64,000 nt of DNA from Weizmannia acidilactici (GTDB lineage: Bacteria; Bacillota; Bacilli; Bacillales; Bacillaceae_C): NCBI RefSeq assembly GCF_008974225.1, contig NZ_BKZR01000017.1, positions 3,457-67,456 on the forward strand, in the 5' to 3' direction. A program made the position numbers and the translations under genes. Below, piece after piece: positions 43,185-52,595 of the stretch. Positions within the stretch are counted from its first letter, which is position 1; every line of letters starts with the position of its first letter. Under the pieces are notes generated by a model, which was not told the origin of the DNA, made no database searches, and saw only the letters and a program-made list of their open reading frames with translations.

Positions 43185-44546
43185 ATGCGAAATACGGTTG
43201 AAAAAACAAAGGGGCAGGAAATCCGGGATTATATGGAAAAGGTGCTGGATTTGATTGAAAAGCCCGAAGTCACGGCTGAGGAAGCAAAGTGGATTACGAA
43301 TGAAACGGTAAACAGCTTTAAGGAGTACGTTAATCCGGGGTTTTTGGAATACCGGAAAACGGTCACCTTGGATACGCAATTTGCCGCGGTGGAATGGTCT
43401 GACGAGGGGGCATGCTTTAAAGATGTGAACGGGAATCAGTATATCGACTGCCTCGGTGGATTCGGCATTTACAATGTTGGGCACAGGCACCCGAAAGTCG
43501 TCAAAGCGGTTGAACACCAGCTTCAACGCCAGGCATTGCATAGCCAGGATTTACTTGATCCTCTCCGGGCGATGCTGGCAAAAATCCTTGCCGAGATCAC
43601 GCCGGGCGACCTCAAATATTCATTTTTTACAAACAGCGGAACCGAGAGTGTCGAAGCGGCGCTGAAACTGGCAAAAATGCACAGCAACCGCACGACGTTT
43701 ATTGCGGCGACACGGGCGTTCCACGGCAAAAGCCTCGGCTCGTTATCCGGCACGGCAAAAGGGATGTTCCGGAAGCCGTTCCTGCCGCTCGTTCCGGGAT
43801 TCCGCCATGTGCCGTTCGGAGATATTGATATGATGCGGAAAACATTTGAAATTTGCGCGCTCGTCGGTGAAGATGTGGCGGCGGTGCTTTTGGAGCCGAT
43901 TCAAGGGGAAGGCGGCATTATTCTCCCGCCGGAAGGCTATTTGCAGGAAGTGCGGGTGCTGTGCGATGAGTATGATGCGCTGCTTATTTTGGATGAAGTC
44001 CAAACCGGAATGGGGCGCACCGGAAAAATGTTTGCGGCGGAATTGTACGGTGTTGTGCCGGATATCCTCTGCCTTGCGAAAGCATTTGGCGGCGGGATTA
44101 TGCCGGCGGGCGCAGTGGTGGCAAAAGAAAAGGTGTTTAAAAATTTTTTCAACAACCCGTTTATGCATACGACAACGTTTGGTGGCAATCCGCTTGCGTG
44201 TGCGGCTGCGATCGCGACGATCTCCGTATTACTTGAAGAAGACCTGCCCGCGCGTGCCGCCGAAGTGGGAGATTATTTCCTTGCCCGCCTGAAAGAAGCG
44301 GTAAAAGGGCATGAAGACAAAGTGCTTGAAATCCGCGGAAAAGGCCTGATGATTGGCATCGAATTCCAGAACGATGCGATCGGCTATAACTTTGCTAAAG
44401 GGATGTTTGATGAAGGCGTTTTGGTGGCCGGTACTTTGGTAAACTCCAAAACGATCCGCATTGAGCCGCCGCTGACGATCGCTGTGGAAGAAGTAAACCA
44501 AGTCGTTGCGACAGTTGAAAAAGTGCTCTCAAAACTGAAAGCCTGA
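43185..44546 (+). CDS. Putrescine-type aminotransferase (class III)
   Basis: PLP enzyme of the class III (omega) aminotransferases, 453 residues, closest in style to putrescine-2-oxoglutarate aminotransferase (YgjG/PatA), which makes 4-aminobutanal from putrescine. Motifs are YIDCLGGFGIYNVGHRHPKV, NSGTESVEAALKLAK, EPIQGEGGIILPPEGYL, LILDEVQTGMGRTGK and LAKAFGGGIMPAGA with the PLP lysine, and FGGNPLACAAAI. The N-terminal 60 residues before the barrel are typical of that group. Between the TetR gene and an agmatinase-family gene, it fits agmatine or putrescine catabolism. Confidence 0.87.
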   Translation: MRNTVEKTKGQEIRDYMEKVLDLIEKPEVTAEEAKWITNETVNSFKEYVNPGFLEYRKTVTLDTQFAAVEWSDEGACFKDVNGNQYIDCLGGFGIYNVGHRHPKVVKAVEHQLQRQALHSQDLLDPLRAMLAKILAEITPGDLKYSFFTNSGTESVEAALKLAKMHSNRTTFIAATRAFHGKSLGSLSGTAKGMFRKPFLPLVPGFRHVPFGDIDMMRKTFEICALVGEDVAAVLLEPIQGEGGIILPPEGYLQEVRVLCDEYDALLILDEVQTGMGRTGKMFAAELYGVVPDILCLAKAFGGGIMPAGAVVAKEKVFKNFFNNPFMHTTTFGGNPLACAAAIATISVLLEEDLPARAAEVGDYFLARLKEAVKGHEDKVLEIRGKGLMIGIEFQNDAIGYNFAKGMFDEGVLVAGTLVNSKTIRIEPPLTIAVEEVNQVVATVEKVLSKLKA

Positions 44547-44568
44547 TCATACAAGGAGGAGAAGAAAC

Positions 44569-45537
44569 ATGCACTACCCGTTATCGCCGGATATACAGCC
44601 GGAATTTTGCAGTAATGGGACGTTCATGCGCCTGCCGTGTGAAGACCCAGATGCAAAACTTGCGGTCATTGGCCTGCCATTTGATACGGCAGCCTCTTAT
44701 CGCACCGGAGCCCGTTTTGCCCCACAGGCAATCCGCCAAAGTTCCATGACATTGTTTCCGTATCATCCCGTATTCGGAAACTATCCATTTGAGGAAACCC
44801 ATGCCATCGATGCTGGGGATGTCCCGGTGATTCCGCACAATATCGGGCGGAGCTATGCACTGATGGAAGAAAGGATTGGAAATTTAATGGAAAAGGGGAT
44901 TATTCCGATCGGCCTCGGCGGCGACCATTCCGTTACCCTTGCCGGTTTGCGGGCTGCGGCAAAGCATTACGGCCCGCTTGCGATGATCCATTTTGACGCC
45001 CATACCGATACTTGGGATACCTATTACGGGGAAAAGTACTGGCACGGTTCAACATTCATCCGTGCATACGAAGAAGGTTTGCTGCAGCCATCGAAAGTGT
45101 TTCAACTCGGGATACGGGGAACATTGAACCACCCTGGGGATGTAGAAGACAGCCGCCGGTTGGGGTTTCATGTCATCACAACGTCCGGGCTGGATACAAA
45201 AGGGTTCGGGGCGGTTTTGCAGGAAATGAAAACAGCGATCGGAGATACGCCTTGTTTTCTAACATTTGATATTGATTTTGTCGATCCTTCATGCGCGCCG
45301 GGAACGGGAACAATGGAGGCTGGTGGGTTCAGCAGTCGGGAAACGTTAAAAATGGTACGCGCTTTAAAAGGTTTTCATTTTGTTGGTTTTGATCTCGTAG
45401 AAGTATTGCCGCAGTATGACGCTGGGCAGATCACATCATTATTGGCAGCAACGCTTGTCCATGACTTTGCGGGGCTTGCGGCATTGAGGTTAAAAAGGGA
45501 TGAACCTGTTTTTGAGAAAGCTTCCACGCCAGAGTAA
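44569..45537 (+). CDS. speB: Agmatinase-family ureohydrolase
   Basis: Dimanganese ureohydrolase, 322 residues, that releases urea from a guanidino compound. Metal motifs are GLGGDHSVTL (about residues 113-122), MIHFDAHTDTWD (about 140-151) and FDIDFVDPSCAPGTG (about 230-245). The first half has the ASYRTGARFAPQAIR stretch of agmatinases. AAGGAGGAG precedes the ATG, 22 bases after the aminotransferase. With that neighbour the likely path is agmatine to putrescine to 4-aminobutanal. Guanidinobutyrase or guanidinopropionase activity is possible, since these share the same fold and motifs. Confidence 0.87.
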   Translation: MHYPLSPDIQPEFCSNGTFMRLPCEDPDAKLAVIGLPFDTAASYRTGARFAPQAIRQSSMTLFPYHPVFGNYPFEETHAIDAGDVPVIPHNIGRSYALMEERIGNLMEKGIIPIGLGGDHSVTLAGLRAAAKHYGPLAMIHFDAHTDTWDTYYGEKYWHGSTFIRAYEEGLLQPSKVFQLGIRGTLNHPGDVEDSRRLGFHVITTSGLDTKGFGAVLQEMKTAIGDTPCFLTFDIDFVDPSCAPGTGTMEAGGFSSRETLKMVRALKGFHFVGFDLVEVLPQYDAGQITSLLAATLVHDFAGLAALRLKRDEPVFEKASTPE

Positions 45538-45682
45538 CCGTTTGTAAATTTTTTCGACAAAATAGATTTAAAATTTATATGTTAAATAATTTCACGAAAA
45601 TATCGAAATCAAATGCCTGTTTTAATAAAATGAGCCCAAAAACAATCGTGTAATCCACGATCTCATTTAGGAGGAATGATAC

Positions 45683-47050
45683 ATGCAAAAACAAGCGGTC
45701 ACCTTAAAACGTTCATTGGGCCTATGGCAAATTGTGCTGCTCGGTGTCGGCTATATGACCCCGATGGTTGTCTTTGATACTTTCGGCATTGCTTCCGAAA
45801 TGACGCACGGGCACGTCCCGACCGCCTACATATTGGCTTTGGCCGCCATGCTTCTAACCGCTGTTAGTTATCAAAAAATGATACAAGTATTTCCAACCGC
45901 GGGTTCCGCCTACACATATACGCAGCGCACGATTAACTGCCACCTTGGTTTTTTGATCGGATGGGCCGCTTTGATGGATTATTTGTTTTTGCCAATGGTG
46001 AACGCTTTAATTTTTAAAATTTATTTGAGTGCTTTTTTCCCGGGCGTCCCTTCCTGGATGTGGATTGTGGGATTTGTGGCGTTCGTCACGGCACTCAATT
46101 TGCGCGATATAAATTTTACCGCAAATTTCAACATGTTTCTCGTCTTTTTTCAAATTGCGATTATCGCGATGTTTGTTGCGATTGCAGTCCGCGCGCTTCT
46201 TCACGGCATGGGGACGGGTGAAATCATCTCCATGAAGCCTTTTTATTCAGCCGGACTCGATTCCTCGTGGCTCATCGCGGGCGCGACGCTGATGTGCTTT
46301 TCTTATCTCGGTTTTGACGCGGTTGCGATGCTTTCGGAAGAAACCGCAAGTCCGAAAAAGACGATCCCAAAAGCCATTTTCCTTACGGCGTTGTTCGGCG
46401 GCATTTTATTTACGCTTGCCTCCTACTTTATCCAACTGGTTTTCCCGACTGTTGCCAGTTTTAAAGATCCGGAATCTTCCTCGCCGGAAATTGCCATGAA
46501 AATCGGCGGCACGATTGTACAGATGATTTTCCTGGCCGGTGGAATTGCCGGAACCGTTTCTTCAGGAGTATCCTCGCATGCGAGTGTCGCCCGGCTGCTT
46601 TATGCGATGGGGAGGGATAACATTCTGCCGAAAAACGTATTCGGTTATGTGCACCCGAAATTCCGGACGCCGTGGATCAATATTTTATTGGTCGGTTTTA
46701 TTTCGCTGACCGCGATGTTCTTCAGCCTTGGAATGGCAACATCCTTTATCAATTTTGGTGCTCTGATCGCTTTTACGTTTGTTCATTTGTCCGTCATTGT
46801 GCACTATGTTTTCCGGCATAAAATGCACCGGAGCGCAAAAGGGTTTTTCTCATATGTGATCATGCCGCTGATCGGCGCCGCTTTTATCGGTGTGCTGTGG
46901 CTGAACCTGGAGCGCAACTCATTTTTGCTCGGCATCACATGGGCTGTGATCGGTTTTGCTTATCTCGTCTATATTACGAAAGGATTTAAAGTGAACCCGG
47001 CAGTGATCGATTTTTCCGCGCAGGAGGAGGTGCAGACACAGACGCTGTAA
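45683..47050 (+). CDS. APC-family permease, PuuP-like (putrescine or amino acid uptake)
   Basis: Twelve-segment amino acid-polyamine-organocation transporter, 455 residues. The first helix has IVLLGVGYMTPMVVFDTFGI, helix 2 GSAYTYTQRTINCHLGF, and helix 6 CFSYLGFDAVAMLSEETASP, all as in the putrescine importer group. GGAGGAATGATAC precedes the ATG. Placed directly after the agmatinase and aminotransferase genes, it probably brings in putrescine or agmatine. The 145-base gap before it contains a stretch that could carry its own promoter, so it may be transcribed separately too. Confidence 0.85.
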   Translation: MQKQAVTLKRSLGLWQIVLLGVGYMTPMVVFDTFGIASEMTHGHVPTAYILALAAMLLTAVSYQKMIQVFPTAGSAYTYTQRTINCHLGFLIGWAALMDYLFLPMVNALIFKIYLSAFFPGVPSWMWIVGFVAFVTALNLRDINFTANFNMFLVFFQIAIIAMFVAIAVRALLHGMGTGEIISMKPFYSAGLDSSWLIAGATLMCFSYLGFDAVAMLSEETASPKKTIPKAIFLTALFGGILFTLASYFIQLVFPTVASFKDPESSSPEIAMKIGGTIVQMIFLAGGIAGTVSSGVSSHASVARLLYAMGRDNILPKNVFGYVHPKFRTPWINILLVGFISLTAMFFSLGMATSFINFGALIAFTFVHLSVIVHYVFRHKMHRSAKGFFSYVIMPLIGAAFIGVLWLNLERNSFLLGITWAVIGFAYLVYITKGFKVNPAVIDFSAQEEVQTQTL

Positions 47051-47101
47051 AAATGCAAAAGGCTTGTTTGCAGTTGATTCACAACACAAGATATGGATGA
47101 T

Positions 47102-47135
47102 TAAAAAGCGGTGAAGTTCGCCGCTTTTCGTTTTG
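47102..47135 (+). terminator. Terminator after the permease gene
   Basis: AAAAGCGG pairs with CCGCTTTT over a nine-base loop, followed by CGTTTTG. The rest of the gap to 47292 holds no recognised gene. Confidence 0.75.
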
Positions 47136-47292
47136 AAAATGGCTTTTTCAGTGGCAGGTTTTCTGGCGTGCTTATTATTTTTATTGGCAGAAAATTTTAC
47201 AGAAAACTTGAGTTATACAGAATATTCAACAATCATAATATATAAATCAGTCTTTACTGGTTCTGCCAATACAAGAATGTGAGGTGACGGCA

Positions 47293-48303
47293 ATGGAAGA
47301 TATGTACAGCATTCTCGATGCAATCCGTCCAGGCATGACAGGGGGTGTGCTGGCGACTGTCATTCGTGTCGACGGCTCGGCTTATAAAAAGGAAGGGGCT
47401 GCCATGTTCTTCAAACCTGATGGCACCCGAATCGGTCTTTTGAGCGCAGGCTGCCTGGAAGAAGATTTGGCGGCAAGAATCGAAAACGGGTTTGGCCGGA
47501 AACCGGAAACGATCGTCTATGACATGCGCAGAGATGATGATCTGTCGTGGGGGACGGGTTCCGGATGCAACGGCGCTGTCCATGTATATGTGGAGCCGGT
47601 TGGCCGCCGCTATGCCGCGCATCTTCTCCGGCTCAAAACATTTTTGCAAAGTGGGACGGCTGTAACCGGGATCAAATTTCCGGATTCCGGTGCGTACCTG
47701 TTTGTCACAGAAGACGGGCACCGGTTCGGCAGTTATCAAGGCGAAATGGGATTTGTGCATTACCTGCCGGTAAAAAATGGAACGTTTTTCCTGCCTGTGA
47801 TGCAAGAGGAAGTATATATTCATCATTATCGACCGAAACCGCGGTTCATTTTGTTCGGGGCCGGCAAGGATGCGGCTCCGCTCGCTGCCCTGGCTGCGAA
47901 GACCGGCTTTTCAGTCATTGTGTCAGATTGGCGGCCGGGTTTGTGCAGCCGGCAAAACTTTCCGGATGCAGAAGAATTGGTCGTCGGTTTTCCTTCTGAA
48001 GTTTTCGCAGAAAGCAGAATAACCATTGCGCCGAACGATTTCGTGATGATCATGACCCACCATTTTTCAAGGGACCAAGAAATTTTAACGCATGTGATGC
48101 AAACCAATCCGCGCTATCTTGGGGTGCTCGGATCTATGAAACGTACGAAGCGCCTGCTTGGAATGGAGAAACTCCCGCCTGGCATCCGGACGCCGGCAGG
48201 GCTCGCGATCGCAGCGGAGGGACCGGAAGAAATTGCCGTCAGCATCATTGCCGAATGCATCAAGCTAAAAAACGAGCCGGTAAGCGAGGAAGTGCTTTTA
48301 TGA
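47293..48303 (+). CDS. pucA: XdhC/CoxI-family molybdenum cofactor maturation protein
   Basis: Accessory factor that binds and sulfurates molybdenum cofactor before insertion in xanthine dehydrogenase-type enzymes. It has 336 residues from the ATG at 47293, chosen because GAGGTG stands six bases upstream. The N-terminal XdhC_CoxI domain shows ATVIRVDGSAYKKEGAAMFF and SAGCLEEDLAARI; the C-terminal Rossmann domain shows FILFGAGKDAAPLAALA and VMIMTHHFSRDQEIL, then YLGVLGSMKRTKRLL. It is first in an operon of five overlapping genes, in the order of B. subtilis pucABCDE. Confidence 0.9.
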   Translation: MEDMYSILDAIRPGMTGGVLATVIRVDGSAYKKEGAAMFFKPDGTRIGLLSAGCLEEDLAARIENGFGRKPETIVYDMRRDDDLSWGTGSGCNGAVHVYVEPVGRRYAAHLLRLKTFLQSGTAVTGIKFPDSGAYLFVTEDGHRFGSYQGEMGFVHYLPVKNGTFFLPVMQEEVYIHHYRPKPRFILFGAGKDAAPLAALAAKTGFSVIVSDWRPGLCSRQNFPDAEELVVGFPSEVFAESRITIAPNDFVMIMTHHFSRDQEILTHVMQTNPRYLGVLGSMKRTKRLLGMEKLPPGIRTPAGLAIAAEGPEEIAVSIIAECIKLKNEPVSEEVLL

Positions 48304-48932
48304 AAATCATCGGGATCTATCTTGCAGCCGGCAAAAGCAGTCGGATGGGGGAAAACAAGCTCTGTCTTCCGCTTAAAGGAAAACCGGCCGGCAGTCTGGC
48401 ACTGCAGACAGCCGTCTCCTCAAAGCTTGACGATACGCTTGTCATTGTGAAGGAAGCCGGAAAAAATACATGGTTCAGCCCGGAATTGCTGGGCAATCAG
48501 AAAAAATGGTCACTTGTTTATTGCTCCGATGCCGAAAAAGGGATGTCCCATTCGCTGAAATGCGGGGTGCAAAGGGCAGCGGAAATGGATGCGGAAGCGG
48601 TCGTCGTGATGCTTGCGGACCAGCCGTTTATCCGGACCGGCATGATCAACCATTTGATTGCCCGATTCCAAAAACGGTCTGCTGCAGAGGGGCAGATAGA
48701 ATATATCGCTCCATGCTACAAAGGGAAGATCCTCCCGCCGTTGTTGCTCTCCAAATCTATTTTTCCAACTTTAATGAAGCTTAAAGGGGACCAGGGTGCG
48801 CGTGCCATTTTAAGGGGCGGTTCTCTGCACGGGATTTGTATCCATTACGATAACGGGCTGCCTTTTTATGATATGGATACGAAGGAAGATTATGAAAAAG
48901 CAAGGGGGTATGCCGATGGCCGGGCAGGATAA
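48300..48932 (+). CDS. pucB: MobA-like nucleotidyltransferase for molybdenum cofactor
   Basis: Nucleotidyltransferase of the MocA/MobA type, which converts molybdopterin to its cytosine dinucleotide form; 210 residues. The GTP/CTP-binding start is IYLAAGKSSRMGENKLCLPL. The motif VVVMLADQPFI carries the metal-binding Asp, and PPLLLSKSIFPTLMKLKGDQ lies near the end. Its ATG overlaps the pucA stop (ATGA). Length and position agree with PucB of Bacillus. Confidence 0.88.
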   Translation: MKIIGIYLAAGKSSRMGENKLCLPLKGKPAGSLALQTAVSSKLDDTLVIVKEAGKNTWFSPELLGNQKKWSLVYCSDAEKGMSHSLKCGVQRAAEMDAEAVVVMLADQPFIRTGMINHLIARFQKRSAAEGQIEYIAPCYKGKILPPLLLSKSIFPTLMKLKGDQGARAILRGGSLHGICIHYDNGLPFYDMDTKEDYEKARGYADGRAG

Positions 48933-49812
48933 AATGGCTGCCGTGCCGCAAGCCGTATACAGGCCGGCATCCGTTGAAGAAGCATGGGCATTGAAACAGA
49001 AATTTGGCGGGGCTGCCGCGTTGATTGCTGGCGGGACGCTTTTGCAAATGAAGCGGGAGCAGGGGGCCGTATTCCCGCCCTGCCTCATCAGCCTGGAACA
49101 CATTAAAGAATTGTACGATATCCATGTATCCGCACAAAACCTTGCGATCGGATCTTGCGTTAGGCTGTCCGATTTACGGAAAAATTCCTTAATAGAAAAA
49201 GATTGGCACATCCTTCATGAAGCAGTCCGGCGAGTTGCGGCACCGGCTGTCCGGAACCGGGCAACAATCGGCGGCAATGTCTGTTACATGTCAGGAGACA
49301 CAATCCCGGCATTGCTCTCGCTCGGCGCGAAAGCTGTTTGGTTTGACGGGGATTACAAAACAGATGATTTACAAGTTTTTTTGCAGCAGGCGCCATTGCA
49401 CCCGTCCTGTATTTTAACGGCCATCCTGCTGCCGGAACCGCCTGCTGTGGAAAAAAAGATTTGTTTTTATCAAAAAATCGGGCGGAGAGCGGCCTTTACC
49501 CCGTCTTTAACGGTTGTTTCCTTCTTTGCAGGGCTGACAAATGAAAACCGGGTGGAGCAAATTCGGATCGCTGCTGGCGGGGGTTCGAGTTTTCCAAAGC
49601 GGCTGACAGCATGCGAGCAGTTTTTAAAAGGAAAGGTTTTGGCAGAGGAAGTCATGGCCGTAGCGCATGAAAAAATCATGGAAGAATATGATCCGCTGCC
49701 GGATGCTTTTGCCACGGTGGATTACCGGAAAAAGGCGGCTTCCAATTTGATTGTTTCAACGTTTATCAGTTTTTTAAACGGAAAGGATGGTGCCGATGAA
49801 GCTGAAGCATGA
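48916..49812 (+). CDS. pucC: FAD subunit of xanthine dehydrogenase-type enzyme
   Basis: Medium subunit of a molybdenum hydroxylase, 298 residues, binding FAD and passing electrons to NAD. Family stretches are AALIAGGTLLQMKRE (about residues 30-45), LAIGSCVRLSDLR, APAVRNRATIGGNVC with the FAD contact, and FYQKIGRRAAFTPSLTVVSF. ATG at 48916 is seven bases after AAGGGGG; two earlier in-frame ATGs are badly placed for it. It starts inside the 3' end of pucB and its own end overlaps pucD. Confidence 0.88.
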   Translation: MAGQDKMAAVPQAVYRPASVEEAWALKQKFGGAAALIAGGTLLQMKREQGAVFPPCLISLEHIKELYDIHVSAQNLAIGSCVRLSDLRKNSLIEKDWHILHEAVRRVAAPAVRNRATIGGNVCYMSGDTIPALLSLGAKAVWFDGDYKTDDLQVFLQQAPLHPSCILTAILLPEPPAVEKKICFYQKIGRRAAFTPSLTVVSFFAGLTNENRVEQIRIAAGGGSSFPKRLTACEQFLKGKVLAEEVMAVAHEKIMEEYDPLPDAFATVDYRKKAASNLIVSTFISFLNGKDGADEAEA

Positions 49813-52099
49813 AAAGCGGGGAATCGGGCCGGATGGCATTGCGAAAGTAACAGGTAGCCTTGCTTATTTAACGGATCTGTCATTTCCGGACATGCTGTAC
49901 GGAAAAATATTGAGAAGTTTTTATCCGCATGCAAAAATTCTTTCAATTGATACGTCCCGCGCCGAAAAGTTGCCGGGGGTTGCGGCTGTCATTACTTATA
50001 AAGATGTGACGGGCTTGAACGGCTTCGGGATCGTCATGCCCGACCAGCCCGTTTTATGTGAAGACCGGGTCCGCTATGTCGGAGATGCGGTCGCGGCCGT
50101 TGCGGCAGAATCGGTTGAAATTGCAGAAAAAGCATTGGAGCGGATTGAAGTCGTTTATGAACCTCTCCCGGTAATCGACAGCCCGGCAAAAGCACTTGAG
50201 CCCGGTGCGCCGAAGCTGCATACGAAAGGGAACATCCTCCATCGTGCGGAAAATAAGCGGGGAGAAGTGAAGGAGGCTTTTGCGCGGTGTGCGGCTGTTG
50301 TTGAAGAAACGTACCATGTCCCGCGCCAGATGCATACGTATATGGAAACGGAAGGCGGGGTGGCCGTCCCGGAAGAAAACGGCGGAATTACGGTTTATTG
50401 CGGTTCCCAGCACGGCTACCGGGACCGCTTCCAACTGTCGCGGATCCTCGGGATGGATGAAGAAAAAATCCGCGTTGTGTCTAGTCCTATAGGCGGTTCT
50501 TTCGGCGGAAAAGATGAATTGCATATCCAGCCGTACGTGGCATTGTTGGCACTCGCTACGGGAAGGCCGGTAAAAATCCATCAAACAAGGAAAGAATCGG
50601 TCATTTCCAGTATTAAGCGACACCCTATGGAAATCAAAGTCAAAACCGGGGCGGATGAATACGGGAAGCTGCTTGCTTTCCAGGCGGTGATCATCGCAGA
50701 TACCGGCGCATATGCTACGCTCGGGCCGGCTGTGCTCGATTTTGCCGTTGAACATGCCATCGGGCCGTATATCATCCCGAATGTAGATGTAACCGGAATG
50801 GCGGTATTTACGAATAACGGAGTATCCGGCGAGTTCCGCGGGTTCGGCGGCAACCAGGTCACATTTGCGCTGGAGGGGCAGATCGACCGCCTGGCCGATC
50901 AATTGCAGCTGGACCCGATTGAGTTCAGAAGGCGGAACCTCCGCCAAAAAAACGCCCCCGGCCCGTTAGGCCACCGGATCGCCGAAACAACCGGCGCTTC
51001 CGATGTGCTGGAAGCCATCGCGCAAAAAGTGGAGCTGAAAAAGATGGCCGTCCATTTTTACAATGAACGGCATAAGTGGAAAAAACGCGGGTTCGGCATG
51101 GCCATTACAATGCATGGCGGAGGGCTCGGATACGGGCGTTTGGACCCGGCCGGCGGGCGCCTTCGCCTTTCAAAAGAAGGAAAAATTGAAATTGCATTCG
51201 GTTTTGAAGAAGCCGGCCAGGGGATTTTAAGTGTCATCGAGAAAATCACTTGCAATTCGCTTGGCTGTTCAAAAAACGATTTATCGATTGTCATCGGGGA
51301 CACCTCTTGTGCCCCATCATCCGGATCCACCACTGCCTCAAGGGGAACGAGCATGGTATGGCACGCCTTGCAGCGGATGAAGGGGGATTTTTGCAATAAA
51401 TTGCTGGAAAAAGCGTCGGCAGCTGCCGGCATTCCTGCCTCCCAATTGCGGCTGGGAGAAGGCGGCGTTTTTTCCTCCGGCGGCATGGTACTTTCGTATG
51501 GCGAGCTGGCAGATCAAATCTCTGATATTGAATCGGTTGCCGTCACCGTGAAATTTGATTTTCCAACAACGCCGGATCAAGTGAACGCAGGGCATTTTTT
51601 GTATGCATTTTCCGGTGTTCTGGCCGAAGTGGAAGTGGACCTCTTGACAGGCATGGTAAAAGTGGTTGGCTTGGATCAGGCGATTGCGGCAGGCCCGGTC
51701 GTGGACGAAATCGGTTATACCGGCCAAATTGAAGGGGGCGGTGTAATGGCGCTCGGCTATACGCTGATGGAAGATGCCGCCATGAAAGAAGGCAGGTATT
51801 TGGCAGAAAACCTGGACCAATATTTTATCCCGACCATTGCGGACGTGCCTTTCCATATGGATGTGGAACCGATTGAAAAATTAGTGGATGGCGATCCTTA
51901 CGGCCCGAGGGGAGTGGGGGAAATCGGTTCGGTTGCCGTTGCGCCGGCTGTCGCAAAAGCGATCCACCATGCAACCGGGTTTTGGGCAAACCGCCTGCCG
52001 GTTTCGCCGGAAGACATTTTGAAATTTGCCATGAAAGAAGGGGACGGGGCATGGAAAATGGAAAAACAGCCGCTAAAATCCAAGCTACGTTTGAACTGA
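49796..52099 (+). CDS. pucD: Molybdopterin-binding catalytic subunit of xanthine dehydrogenase-type enzyme
   Basis: Large subunit carrying molybdenum cofactor, 767 residues. Family features are RVRYVGDAVAAVAAESVEIA near residue 90, VSSPIGGSFGGKDELHIQPY near 230 (a molybdopterin-contact loop), GEFRGFGGNQVTFALEGQID, and DPYGPRGVGEIGSVAVAPAV near the C-terminus with the catalytic Glu. It overlaps pucC by 17 bases and pucE by 49. The order maturation-transferase-FAD-Mo-FeS is that of the purine catabolic operon, so hypoxanthine or xanthine is the likely substrate, but related enzymes oxidise nicotinate or other heterocycles. No other purine catabolic gene is adjacent. Confidence 0.9.
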   Translation: MKLKHEKRGIGPDGIAKVTGSLAYLTDLSFPDMLYGKILRSFYPHAKILSIDTSRAEKLPGVAAVITYKDVTGLNGFGIVMPDQPVLCEDRVRYVGDAVAAVAAESVEIAEKALERIEVVYEPLPVIDSPAKALEPGAPKLHTKGNILHRAENKRGEVKEAFARCAAVVEETYHVPRQMHTYMETEGGVAVPEENGGITVYCGSQHGYRDRFQLSRILGMDEEKIRVVSSPIGGSFGGKDELHIQPYVALLALATGRPVKIHQTRKESVISSIKRHPMEIKVKTGADEYGKLLAFQAVIIADTGAYATLGPAVLDFAVEHAIGPYIIPNVDVTGMAVFTNNGVSGEFRGFGGNQVTFALEGQIDRLADQLQLDPIEFRRRNLRQKNAPGPLGHRIAETTGASDVLEAIAQKVELKKMAVHFYNERHKWKKRGFGMAITMHGGGLGYGRLDPAGGRLRLSKEGKIEIAFGFEEAGQGILSVIEKITCNSLGCSKNDLSIVIGDTSCAPSSGSTTASRGTSMVWHALQRMKGDFCNKLLEKASAAAGIPASQLRLGEGGVFSSGGMVLSYGELADQISDIESVAVTVKFDFPTTPDQVNAGHFLYAFSGVLAEVEVDLLTGMVKVVGLDQAIAAGPVVDEIGYTGQIEGGGVMALGYTLMEDAAMKEGRYLAENLDQYFIPTIADVPFHMDVEPIEKLVDGDPYGPRGVGEIGSVAVAPAVAKAIHHATGFWANRLPVSPEDILKFAMKEGDGAWKMEKQPLKSKLRLN

Positions 52100-52548
52100 A
52101 CGGCCGGCAGCTTTCCCTTGAAGTTGATCCGGTTTTAAGACTTGTCGATCTGTTGCGCGACCAGCTGCATATGACAGGAACAAAAATTTCGTGCGGCATT
52201 GGTCGCTGCGGGGCTTGTTCGGTGCTCCTGGACGGGAAAGTAGTAAATGCCTGCCTGGTATTGGCTTATCAAATCGATGGGTCTCACATCACGACCATTG
52301 AAGGAATCCAAAAAGGCGGGGAGTTGGATCTGATTCAGCAATGTTTCCTGGAAGAAGGAGGCTTCCAGTGCGGCTACTGTACGCCCGGCATGATCATGGC
52401 GGCAAAAGCGCTCACCGATGAAAATCTATTCCCGGGTGACGAAGAAATCATAGAAGCACTGTCCGGAAACCTCTGCCGCTGCACCGGATACGGCGGGATA
52501 CTCCGAGCCCTCTATCGGTTTAAAGCGGAAAAAGCGAAAGAAAGTTGA
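52051..52548 (+). CDS. pucE: 2Fe-2S subunit of xanthine dehydrogenase-type enzyme
   Basis: Small subunit with two 2Fe-2S clusters, 165 residues. The plant-type ferredoxin cluster is in SCGIGRCGACSVLLDGKVVN plus a later Cys, and the second in FQCGYCTPGMI and NLCRCTGYGGI. The start is ATG at 52051 (MENGKTAA) with GAAGGGGACGGGG upstream; the frame is open further back but inside pucD. It is the last gene of the operon; the stop at 52548 is followed closely by the convergent ArsR-type gene, with a GC-rich GGGCAGCT/GGGCTGCC stretch between. Confidence 0.93.
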   Translation: MENGKTAAKIQATFELNGRQLSLEVDPVLRLVDLLRDQLHMTGTKISCGIGRCGACSVLLDGKVVNACLVLAYQIDGSHITTIEGIQKGGELDLIQQCFLEEGGFQCGYCTPGMIMAAKALTDENLFPGDEEIIEALSGNLCRCTGYGGILRALYRFKAEKAKES

Positions 52549-52595
52549 CGGGGCAGCTCCGTTTCATTCCGGGCTGCCGTGTCTTTTGCCATCCG

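Noticed and set aside
47254..47826. Minus-strand 190-codon frame
   Set aside because: It is fully antisense to the XdhC-family gene, whose motifs and ribosome binding site are clear.
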